Below, in pieces: positions 50,118-56,707 of a stretch of 56,707 bases of DNA. The DNA is taken from NCBI GenBank assembly GCA_036403515.1, contig DASWQV010000073.1, positions 1 through 56,707 of the forward strand, given 5' to 3'. The stretch comes from VRUE01 sp036403515 (GTDB taxonomy: Bacteria > Actinomycetota > Thermoleophilia > Solirubrobacterales > 70-9). The notes under the pieces were generated by a model. It saw nothing but the letters and a program-made list of their open reading frames with translations. It was not told the DNA's origin and ran no database searches. The position numbers and the translations under genes were made by a program. How positions within the stretch are numbered: position 1 is the stretch's first letter; each line of letters opens with the position of its first letter.

Positions 50118-51908
50118 ATGGACAGCGGGGACTACCCAGGTCACCTGCGCCCGGTGCCCGACTCCGGTGGATCGACCGCTCCCGCGCTCGATCCGAGCGC
50201 GGGCGGCACTCCTGGCTTGACCCCCCCGGTCGTGCGCAGCCGTTCCAGTGGTTTCGTCACCGACGTCCTCGTCGACCTCGGGTATGTGCCCGATGACCGC
50301 GCGCGTCTTGCGATCGAAGAAGCGCGCACGGCGGCGCTGCCGCCCGAGGAGCTGCTCCTGCAGCAGGGAGCGGTTACCGCGGATCAGCTATCCCGCGCGG
50401 TGGCCGAGCGATACGGCCTCGATCACGTCGACCTCTCGCTCTACCAGGTCGACATGGCGGCGGCGAACCTGATCCCGGTCCATACGGCGCGCCGTTACCG
50501 GGCGCTGCCGGTCGGCTTCGCCGACAAGGGCACGCTGCTGGTGGCGATGGCCGATCCCACCAACGTCCTGGCGGTCGACGACATCCAGCTCGCCACGGCC
50601 CTCGACTGCCGCGTCGCGGTCGCGGCGGAGGAGGACATCGAGGCGTTGATCGGCCGCCTCAACACACTGCAGAGCGCGGTCAGCGAGGCGGCGGTCGAGG
50701 ACGAGGAGACCGCGGACGAGCTCGCTGAGGTCAGCGAGATGCAGGTCAGCGCCGAGGACGCGCCCGTGATCAAACTCGTCTACAGCATCCTCGGGCAGGC
50801 GGTGGGTGAGGGCGCCTCCGACGTCCACTTCGAGCCCGAGGAGGACGAGATGCGGGTGCGCTTCCGCGTCGACGGTGTGCTTCGCGCGGCCGCCCACGTG
50901 CCGAAGCGCATGGTCGGCGCCGTCGTCTCCCGGATCAAGATCATGAGCGACCTCAACATCGCCGAGAAACGCGTGCCGCAGGACGGCCGCGTCAGCATCA
51001 CCGTCGAGGACCGCCGCGTCGACCTGCGCATCACCACCCTGCCGACGCAGCGTGGCGAGGGGGCCACGATCCGCATCCTCGACAAGGACAACGCGCAGCG
51101 CTCGCTAGACGACCTTGGCATGGACGGCACCGGGCGGGAGCGCTTCGAGGGAGCATTTCGCCAGGCCTATGGCGCGGTGCTGGTCACCGGCCCGACCGGC
51201 TCCGGCAAGTCGACCACCCTCTACGCGGCCCTCGGCGAGCTGAACGAGGTCGAGAAAAACATCATCACGATCGAGGACCCGGTTGAGTACCGCCTGGCCG
51301 GCATCAACCAGATGAACGTCAACCGCAAAGCCGGGCTCGACTTCGCCACCGGCCTGCGCTCGATCCTGCGCGCCGATCCCGACATCGTCATGGTCGGCGA
51401 GATTCGCGACGGCGAGACGGCGCGGATCGCGATCGAGGCCGCGCTGACCGGACACATGATGCTGACCACGCTGCACACGAACGACGCGCCCGGCGCGATC
51501 AACCGCCTGACGAAGATGGGAATCGAGGCCTTCCTGATCGCCTCGGCAGTCGACTGCATCGTCGCCCAACGCCTCGCCCGCAAGCTCTGCAGCCACTGCA
51601 AGCAACGGGCGATCATCCCCCAGCAGGCGCTCACCGACGCCGGCCTGCGGGTCGGTGGCGACGTCGAGGCCTACGAGCCGGTCGGCTGCTCGCGCTGCAA
51701 CCAGAGCGGCTACCGCGGCCGGGTGGGCATCTACTCGGTGATGCGGATGAGCGAGCTGATCAAGGAAATGACCGTGGCCCAGTCCTCCGAGGCGGAGATC
51801 GAGGCCGCGGCGCGCAAAGAAGGCATGCTCACCCTGCGCGAGGACGGCCTGCTCAAGGTCCGCAGCGGCATGACCAGCCTCGAGGAGGTCCTCCGTGTCA
51901 CCGCCTAA
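50118..51908 (+). CDS. pilB: Type IV pilus assembly ATPase PilB
   Basis: A 596-residue extension motor. The N-terminal MshEN-like domain (about 40-180) is followed by the ATPase core with Walker A GPTGSGKST (about residues 358-366), IEDPVEYRL and Walker B PDIVMVGEIRD. The zinc module near the C-terminus has two CxxC pairs, CSHC and CSRCNQSGYRGRVG. PilB powers pilin polymerisation from the inner membrane with PilC. It follows the preceding gene by 2 bp and precedes pilT by 48 bp. Confidence 0.96.
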   Translation: MDSGDYPGHLRPVPDSGGSTAPALDPSAGGTPGLTPPVVRSRSSGFVTDVLVDLGYVPDDRARLAIEEARTAALPPEELLLQQGAVTADQLSRAVAERYGLDHVDLSLYQVDMAAANLIPVHTARRYRALPVGFADKGTLLVAMADPTNVLAVDDIQLATALDCRVAVAAEEDIEALIGRLNTLQSAVSEAAVEDEETADELAEVSEMQVSAEDAPVIKLVYSILGQAVGEGASDVHFEPEEDEMRVRFRVDGVLRAAAHVPKRMVGAVVSRIKIMSDLNIAEKRVPQDGRVSITVEDRRVDLRITTLPTQRGEGATIRILDKDNAQRSLDDLGMDGTGRERFEGAFRQAYGAVLVTGPTGSGKSTTLYAALGELNEVEKNIITIEDPVEYRLAGINQMNVNRKAGLDFATGLRSILRADPDIVMVGEIRDGETARIAIEAALTGHMMLTTLHTNDAPGAINRLTKMGIEAFLIASAVDCIVAQRLARKLCSHCKQRAIIPQQALTDAGLRVGGDVEAYEPVGCSRCNQSGYRGRVGIYSVMRMSELIKEMTVAQSSEAEIEAAARKEGMLTLREDGLLKVRSGMTSLEEVLRVTA

Positions 51909-51956
51909 TCGCTTTCAGGTATCGAGGATCGCGGCCGGGCGGTCGATCTAATCCCG

Positions 51957-53144
51957 ATGGACTTCGACTTCTCAGAGGTGCTGCGGCGCATGGTCGAGGC
52001 GAGGGCCTCCGACGTGCACCTGACCGCGGGCGCTCCGCCGATGATCCGCGAAAAGGGCCAGATCACGCCGATGGACGGCTTTGCCGTCCTCTCCAGCCAG
52101 GAGACGCGCGAGGTCGTCTACAGCATTCTCAACGACGATCAGCGCAAGCGCTTCGAGAACCACAAGCAGCTCGACTTCGCCTACGCGATCCCGAACGTCG
52201 CCCGCTTCCGCGTCAACTGCTTCTTCCAGCGCGGCGCCGTCAGCGCCGCCTTTCGCCTCGTGCCGCAGGAGATCCCGACGCTCGACTCGCTCGCCGTGCC
52301 GCAGATACTCCGCGACCTGACCGCCAAACCGCGTGGCTTCGTCCTCGTCACCGGCCCGACCGGCTCAGGCAAGTCGACGACCCTCGCCGCGATGATCGAC
52401 GTGATCAACAGCGAGCGGCCCGACCACATCCTCACGATCGAGGACCCGATCGAGTTCCTGCACAACCACAAGCGCTCGATCGTCAATCAGCGCGAGGTGG
52501 GCTCCGACGCGGTGGACTTCGCGCTCGGTCTCCGCGCCGCCCTGCGAGAGGACCCCGACGTCATCCTCGTCGGCGAGATGCGCGACCTGGAGACGATCTC
52601 CACGGCGCTGACCGCCGCCGAGACCGGCCACCTCGTCTTCGCCACCCTGCACACGCAGTCGACGGCGCAGACCGTCGACCGCATCATCGATGTCTTCCCG
52701 CCCCAGCAGCAGGGCCAAGTCCGCACGCAGCTCTCGATCGCCCTGCAGGGGATCGTCACCCAGCAGCTGCTGCCGACTGCCGACGGCGCCGGTCGCGTCG
52801 TCGCCTGCGAGGTGCTGGTGCCGACGCCGGCGATCCGCAACCTGATCCGCGAGGGCAAGACCCACCAGATCTACGCTGCCGTGCAGACCTCCGGCGCGGT
52901 CGGCATGCAGACGATGGACGCCGACCTGGCGCGCCTGGTGCGCTCGGGGAAGATCACCCGCTCGCTGGCCGAGCAGCGCGCCTCGGTGCCGGAGGAGCTG
53001 AAGCGGGTGCTCGGCGGCGCCGCTGCGGTGACGCCGGCCGCGGCTCCCGCCAGCCCGCTCGGCAACGGCGCCGGCGCTCCAGTGTCTCCCGCGGCGGTTT
53101 CGGCCGGCCCTCCAGGCCCTCCCAACTACACGCAAGGGGCGTAG
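51957..53144 (+). CDS. pilT: Type IV pilus retraction ATPase PilT
   Basis: A 395-residue ATPase with Walker A GPTGSGKST (133-141), LTIEDPIEFLHNHK, Walker B DVILVGEMRD and TGHLVFATLHTQ. Unlike the paralogue at 46916 it has the canonical AIRNLIRE motif (residues 292-299), which is required for PilT function. A Pro/Ala/Gly-rich tail of about 35 residues follows. It should depolymerise the pilus for twitching or DNA uptake. pilC starts 3 bp after its stop. Confidence 0.96.
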   Translation: MDFDFSEVLRRMVEARASDVHLTAGAPPMIREKGQITPMDGFAVLSSQETREVVYSILNDDQRKRFENHKQLDFAYAIPNVARFRVNCFFQRGAVSAAFRLVPQEIPTLDSLAVPQILRDLTAKPRGFVLVTGPTGSGKSTTLAAMIDVINSERPDHILTIEDPIEFLHNHKRSIVNQREVGSDAVDFALGLRAALREDPDVILVGEMRDLETISTALTAAETGHLVFATLHTQSTAQTVDRIIDVFPPQQQGQVRTQLSIALQGIVTQQLLPTADGAGRVVACEVLVPTPAIRNLIREGKTHQIYAAVQTSGAVGMQTMDADLARLVRSGKITRSLAEQRASVPEELKRVLGGAAAVTPAAAPASPLGNGAGAPVSPAAVSAGPPGPPNYTQGA

Positions 53145-53147
53145 GCC

Positions 53148-54392
53148 GTGGCCGGTGCGATGACGTTCACCTTCCGCGCCATGGACCTGGCGGGCGCGGC
53201 CACGGCCGGCGAGGTCGAGGCCGAGTCCAAGGGCCAGGTCTCCGAGCAGCTGCGCCAGCGTGGCCTGATCGTCCTCGACGTCACCGAGAAGAAGTCACCG
53301 GTCAACATCGAGGACTTCCTCAAGAAATACCAGAGCGTCGACATGCGCGAGCTGGCTGTCTTCTCGCGCCAGTTCGCGACCCTTGTCTCCTCGGGAATGC
53401 CGATGCTGCGCACCCTGCACACGCTCGAAGAGCAGACGCAGGACGAAGCGATCCGCGAGGCGGTCGCGGGCGTCCGCGCCGACGTCGAAGCGGGCAGCAC
53501 GTTGGAGCAGGCGATGGAGCGCCACCCGAAGGTCTTCGACCGCCTCTTCCGCGCCATGGTCCGCGCCGGCGAGCAGTCCGGTCGCCTCGAAGAAGCGCTC
53601 GACCGCGTGGCCTTCCAGGTCGAGAAGTCCGACGCGCTGAGGCGCCAGGTCAAATCGGCGATGATGTACCCGGCGCTGGTCTTCGGCTTCGCGGTCGTCG
53701 TGCTGATCGCGATCGTGATGTTCGTGATCCCGGTCTTCGCCAACATCTTCAAAGAACTCGCCGAAGAACACCCGGAGGAAGCATCGGGGCTGCCCGCTCC
53801 CACGGCGCTCTGCGTCGGGGTCTCCAATCTGCTGACCGGCTCCTGGTACATCCTCATTCCCGGCCTGACGCTGGGCATCTGGGGCTTCTTCAAGTGGAAG
53901 AAGACCGAAAAGGGCAAGGAAATGTGGCAGCGGTTCACCCTGCGCCTGCCCTTCAAGATCGGCGACGTGATCCAGAAGGTGGCGCTGGCGCGCTGGTCGC
54001 GCACCTTCTCCGGCTCGGTCTCATCGGGCGTGCCGATGCTGCAGTCGATCAAGCTGACGGGGCAGACCGCGGGCAACATCGTCGTCGAGCAGGCGATGGA
54101 CGACGTCTACGCCTCGGTCAAGCGCGGCGGCTCGCTCGCCGGGCCGATCGAGGGCAACGCGATTTTTCCGCCGATGGTCGGCCACATGGTCGCGGTCGGC
54201 GAGGAGACCGGACAGCTCGAGCACATGCTCTCCAAGATCGCCGACTTCTACGAGGCCGAGGTCGACGCCAAGGTCAAGGCCCTCACCGCCCTGATCGAGC
54301 CGATCATGATCGTGTTCGTCGGCGGCATGGTCGGCTTCATCGTGATCTCGATGTACCTGCCGCTCTTCAGCATTTACGAAAAGATCCGCTGA
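53148..54392 (+). CDS. pilC: Type IV pilus inner-membrane platform protein PilC
   Basis: A 414-residue GspF-type protein with two T2SSF domains (about residues 75-197 and 278-400) and three membrane helices. The tandem repeats of the domain carry FSRQFATLVSSGMPMLRTLH and the later WSRTFSGSVSSGVPMLQSIK, and the end is MYLPLFSIYEKIR, all family hallmarks. It is the platform that PilB and PilT act on. GTG 53148 directly follows the pilT stop; ATG 53160 is an alternative. No pilD, pilMNO or major pilin gene follows; a Fic gene comes next. Confidence 0.95.
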   Translation: MAGAMTFTFRAMDLAGAATAGEVEAESKGQVSEQLRQRGLIVLDVTEKKSPVNIEDFLKKYQSVDMRELAVFSRQFATLVSSGMPMLRTLHTLEEQTQDEAIREAVAGVRADVEAGSTLEQAMERHPKVFDRLFRAMVRAGEQSGRLEEALDRVAFQVEKSDALRRQVKSAMMYPALVFGFAVVVLIAIVMFVIPVFANIFKELAEEHPEEASGLPAPTALCVGVSNLLTGSWYILIPGLTLGIWGFFKWKKTEKGKEMWQRFTLRLPFKIGDVIQKVALARWSRTFSGSVSSGVPMLQSIKLTGQTAGNIVVEQAMDDVYASVKRGGSLAGPIEGNAIFPPMVGHMVAVGEETGQLEHMLSKIADFYEAEVDAKVKALTALIEPIMIVFVGGMVGFIVISMYLPLFSIYEKIR

Positions 54393-54397
54393 GCCGC

Positions 54398-54448
54398 AAA
54401 GTTTAAGGTCCGCTTCCGAGCTTAAAGTTTAAGGCCGTAAACTTTAAG
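54398..54448. promoter_or_regulatory. AT-rich repeat/operator region of the fic gene
   Basis: AAAGTTTAAGG occurs at 54398-54408 and 54424-54434, and CTTAAAGTTTA (54421-54431) pairs perfectly over 11 bp with TAAACTTTAAG (54438-54448) around AGGCCG. This lies between pilC and fic (ATG 54478) in otherwise GC-rich DNA. It could be a fic operator, possibly bound by the Fic protein's own C-terminal winged helix, or a terminator for pilC. Confidence 0.55.
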
Positions 54449-54477
54449 TTCGAGCCAAGCTTTGAAAGGTTAGCCCG

Positions 54478-55680
54478 ATGGCAAACGATGGCCGCGGCAG
54501 GTTTGAGACCGCCTCGTGGCCGCCCGACTTCGAACATTCCGGCAGAGCCGGTGGGGCAGGCCGCTACCAAGCGTTTATTCCGGATTCCATTGGGGATTTT
54601 AGGCCCGCGCTGAGCGCCGCGACGTCTGCGCTTTCGGAGCGGGCCGGAGCGGCTGTTCGCGAACTCAATGCTTCCAGCGAAGATCTGCTTCCGCTCGAGG
54701 GCTTGGGCCGGCAGCTGCTGCGCTCGGAGGCGCTCGCATCCTCTGCAATCGAGGGGCTGGAGATTTCGCACCGGAAGCTGGCTCGCGCTGAAATCGAAGG
54801 TAAGGCGGGTGACTTCAAGGCTCGCGAGGTGCTCGGCAACGCACGGGCGATGGACGAGGCCACTGAGATTGGTCGCGAATCCCGAAATCTCAGCGTCGAA
54901 GACATTCGCTCTATCCATCGCCGGCTTGCAATAGCGCCCCCTCTCGATCGGATTGCGGGGCAGATACGTGAGTCGCAGGGATGGATCGGTGGTAGCTCTC
55001 CGGTGCACGCCGCATTCGTCCCGCCCCCTCATGAGCATGTGCCCGAGCTGATCGCCGACCTCTGCACATTTATGAACCGCGACGATGTCTCGCCCGTCGC
55101 GCAGGCGGCAATCGCCCACGCTCAGTTCGAGACGATCCATCCCTTTGGCGACGGCAACGGCCGTGTTGGCCGTTGCCTCATCCACGTGCTCTTCTGCCGC
55201 CGGGGGATCGCGCCCCGCTATGTGCCACCGGTTTCCCTCGTGCTTGGCGCCAACAAGGATGCTTATATCGCTGGCCTATGTGACTTCCGCGCCGATGAGG
55301 TTGACCGCTGGGTCGCGCAATTTGCGCGCGCGGTCGAGGAGTCGGCAAAGAAGGCCAGGGGCTTTTCGGCGGAAGTCGCCGAACTGCAGGCTGGGTGGAT
55401 CCAGCGTGCTGAACCGATGCGCGCGGACGCTGCGGCCCGGACAATCATCGCTGAGCTTCCCTCATACCCCATCATCACTGCGGCCATTGCCGAGCGGATC
55501 ACGGGGCGCTCCAGAGTCGCAGCCATCAATGGGCTCGATCATCTCGCCCAGGCCGGCATTTTGACCCGTCATCGCAATCAGCGCAGGGGCGATAGCTGGG
55601 AGGCCAAGGAGCTCTTCGCTCTTCTCAGCGACTTCGAGGCGGCTGTGATGTCCCGTCGGGATACCAACACAGCGAGTTGA
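54478..55680 (+). CDS. Fic-domain protein, class II (N-terminal inhibitory helix)
   Basis: A 400-residue adenylyltransferase-type protein that can move AMP or another phosphonucleotide onto a target. The N-terminal Fic_N segment carries the inhibitory motif SSAIEG (S/T-x3-E-G, about residues 83-88). The active-site loop is HPFGDGNGRVGR (about 221-232), with the catalytic His intact. The C-terminus (about 320-390) looks like a winged helix. Family members regulate cellular proteins or act as toxins held in check by their own glutamate. The ATG at 54478 follows a repeat-rich AT patch. The last codons overlap the decayed vapB start. Confidence 0.92.
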   Translation: MANDGRGRFETASWPPDFEHSGRAGGAGRYQAFIPDSIGDFRPALSAATSALSERAGAAVRELNASSEDLLPLEGLGRQLLRSEALASSAIEGLEISHRKLARAEIEGKAGDFKAREVLGNARAMDEATEIGRESRNLSVEDIRSIHRRLAIAPPLDRIAGQIRESQGWIGGSSPVHAAFVPPPHEHVPELIADLCTFMNRDDVSPVAQAAIAHAQFETIHPFGDGNGRVGRCLIHVLFCRRGIAPRYVPPVSLVLGANKDAYIAGLCDFRADEVDRWVAQFARAVEESAKKARGFSAEVAELQAGWIQRAEPMRADAAARTIIAELPSYPIITAAIAERITGRSRVAAINGLDHLAQAGILTRHRNQRRGDSWEAKELFALLSDFEAAVMSRRDTNTAS

Positions 55681-56070
55681 CCGGTTTATCCGGGATCTCT
55701 CGCGGTATCTCCTCAAGGTCAAGGCGGGGGAGAGCTTCGTAGTCACCGAGCGGGGCAGGGAGGTCGCGAGGCTCATACCCTCGGGCCCGGCCGATTCGCC
55801 GATCGCGCGCCTCGCTGCCGATCGCGGGGCGACGATGCCCAGGGCCGATCTCCTCTCGCGCGCCCGGAGCATATCGCCTCCGGTAGGCCTGCTGCCGCTT
55901 GATCACGCCGTGCTCGATGAGGCCGCCTCCATCGATCCGATGGACGTTTGAAGCATCGAGGCCTTGCATCTGGCAACGGCTCTCAGCATCCGCGAGGGGG
56001 ATCGGACTGTTCGTCACCTACGACAATCGTTTGAGTGTCGCCGCTGTCGGGCTCGCCGAGGACGACCCTG
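55652..56070 (+). pseudogene. Decayed vapBC toxin-antitoxin locus (Phd-type antitoxin fused to a PIN-domain fragment)
   Basis: The frame from about 55685 reads IRDLSRYLLKVKAGESFVVT, then ERGREVARLIPSG, a clear VapB/Phd antitoxin, but without an intact start: the upstream in-frame VGIPTQRVDRF looks like a damaged VGIRELRQ. After SPPVG the frame jumps straight into LDHAVLDEAASIDPMDV, the middle of a VapC PIN domain, then hits TGA (55949), then SIEALHLATAL and, after a one-base shift near 56000, LFVTYDNRLSVAAVG. So the N-terminal half of the toxin with its first acidic residues is gone, with one nonsense and one frameshift mutation. No functional toxin is expected. Confidence 0.75.
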
Positions 56071-56257
56071 AAGACCGCCATCCCTGGCGTGCTGCCCCGC
56101 CACGCCGCCGCCGACTGCAGAACCTGAAGGAATCTTGCGGTACATCGTTCGGACAGAACACGCTCGAAAACTTCACGACCACCAACAAGGCGGTTCCCGG
56201 TCTTATCGCGCCGACGCTTTCGGAAAACGTCTATTTAAACGTAGAACTCCCCAGGTC

Positions 56258-56571
56258 GTGACTGAGAAAACCGACCGTTCACCCGAGGAACTCGCAAACC
56301 TTCGACAAAGGCTGCGCGGCAAGCAATTGAGACCTCGAGCTATTTGGCTGTTGGGCCGGCAGCTTATGTATTGGCATGTGCGATTGCGCTGATCTTTGTC
56401 CTGACATACACCGATGGGGTGTGGCTGGCCATCGGCCTGACGGTCGTAGCCTTCTTTGCGGGCCACATACCTGAACTTTTTATTGAGTTCAGATATGTCA
56501 AGTACCGAAGAGAATGGGAACTGGCTAACGATTCTGATCTTAGTGCCGAAGGTCCAACGATTAAGAGCTAG
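56258..56571 (+). pseudogene. Small two-helix membrane protein, apparently frameshifted
   Basis: GTG 56258 begins VTEKTDRSPEELANLRQRL, a plausible polar start, but the frame then becomes unlikely. One frame over, from about 56326, comes ETSSYLAVGPAAYVLACAIALIF followed by a second helix (IGLTVVAFFAGHIPELFIEF) and a polar tail to TAG 56569-56571. Joined at about 56326 they give a reasonable protein of about 100 residues. Either this is a broken gene or the real one starts at TTG 56344. No family was recognised. The lower GC and the nearby IS suggest acquired DNA. From 56071 to 56257 I see no gene. Confidence 0.35.
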
Positions 56572-56594
56572 CTGTAGTTCCTCACAACGTTGTT

Positions 56595-56655
56595 CATCCG
56601 GGCCTCCTTGAAGGCTGGGGGTGCGAGCCACCCAGATCAAGGAGGACACCGGATG
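56595..56655 (+). promoter_or_regulatory. Hairpin hiding the transposase ribosome site and start codon
   Basis: CCTCCTTGA (56603-56611) pairs with TCAAGGAGG (56637-56645), which contains the AAGGAGG ribosome site. Outside it CATCCGG (56595-56601) pairs with CCGGATG (56649-56655), which contains the ATG. Both signals are therefore double-stranded in any transcript that reads in from outside, a known way for insertion sequences to limit transposase made by read-through. Confidence 0.65.
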
Positions 56656-56707
56656 AAGATCCACGCTAACGCCCGCACCTGCCCGAACAGCCGCAAGCTG
56701 TTGGTCA
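56653..56707 (+). CDS. IS481-family transposase, N-terminal fragment
   Basis: The first 18 codons, MKIHANARTCPNSRKLLV, run off the window edge. They match the typical start of IS481-family transposases (M-K-x-H-A-N-A... before the helix-turn-helix). AAGGAGG lies 7 bases upstream but within a hairpin (56595-56655). The helix-turn-helix and catalytic core are outside the window. Confidence 0.8.
   Translation, partial: MKIHANARTCPNSRKLLV

Larger units (their letters stand above)
56573..56707 (+). mobile_element. IS481-type insertion sequence, 5' end (truncated by window edge)
   Basis: It begins with a 23-bp terminal repeat (56573-56595, starting TGTAGTTCCTCAC) that matches the repeat at 119-141 at 20 of 23 positions in inverted orientation. 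The six bases before it (56567-56572) are GCTAGC, again NCTAGN. The transposase gene starts at 56653. Because the flanking hexamer differs from ACTAGT at the left end, the two copies represent different insertion events. Confidence 0.85.

Overview
The window looks like a contig from a high-GC Gram-positive bacterium, most likely an actinobacterium of the Thermoleophilia/Solirubrobacterales type. This is inferred from the GC-rich coding sequence, frequent GTG starts, two F420-type luciferase-like oxidoreductases, ergothioneine genes, a three-subunit (PntAA/PntAB/PntB) transhydrogenase, and a type IV pilus ATPase cluster next to the primary sigma factor. No taxonomic marker was searched. Both ends lie inside copies of the same IS481-type insertion sequence, so the contig probably broke at a repeated IS. 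The two copies abut different CTAG-centred hexamers (ACTAGT and GCTAGC), so they are two separate insertions.

Layout. 1-2.7 kb: IS end, phosphoribosyltransferase, SpoU-type RNA methylase, cupredoxin and a small SHOCT membrane protein. 2.9-10.6 kb: an NlpC/P60 wall hydrolase, a metallo-beta-lactamase/rhodanese sulfur enzyme, an acetate uptake plus acetyl-CoA synthetase pair, a voltage-sensor ion channel with a non-canonical filter, and S-adenosylhomocysteinase. 10.6-16.3 kb: a MarR-MFS efflux operon facing a four-gene osmoprotectant ABC importer. 16.3-25.4 kb: a photolyase/MTA phosphorylase/MTA-SAH deaminase operon, a DUF6328 protein, an HD hydrolase, PAS and metallo-beta-lactamase genes, PlsC, and an ECF sigma/anti-sigma/lipoprotein operon. 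25.5-41.1 kb: thiolase, crotonase, Baeyer-Villiger-type monooxygenase and thioesterase; a CtpE-like P-type ATPase; F420 oxidoreductases; the transhydrogenase operon; a prepilin-like/Vps62-like fusion; an SDR; and egtB-egtD. 41.2-45.5 kb: glpX, three related TetR regulators and a YihY/BrkB membrane protein. 45.5-54.4 kb: rpoD behind a promoter-plus-terminator leader, then pilT-like, PilX/DUF7305-like, a membrane-anchored thioredoxin-fold-like protein, pilB, pilT and pilC. 54.4-56.7 kb: lower-GC accessory DNA with a Fic protein, a wrecked vapBC toxin-antitoxin locus, a frameshifted small membrane protein and the second IS.

Most of the genes are housekeeping or catabolic. The least explained signals lie between genes. 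One is a three-copy element placed just 3' of plus-strand genes; it has a conserved frame and an inner hairpin whose pairing is kept while its sequence changes. Another is a strong sigma-70 promoter followed about 70 bp later by a textbook intrinsic terminator, all upstream of rpoD, implying a small RNA or attenuator. A second family of GC-rich palindromes shares a CCCCTATG-type loop. Start codons of the first pilT-like gene and of the IS transposase are buried in hairpins. Coding oddities include the channel lacking GYGD, the prepilin-signal/Vps62-like fusion, and the redox-dead thioredoxin-like protein in the pilus operon.
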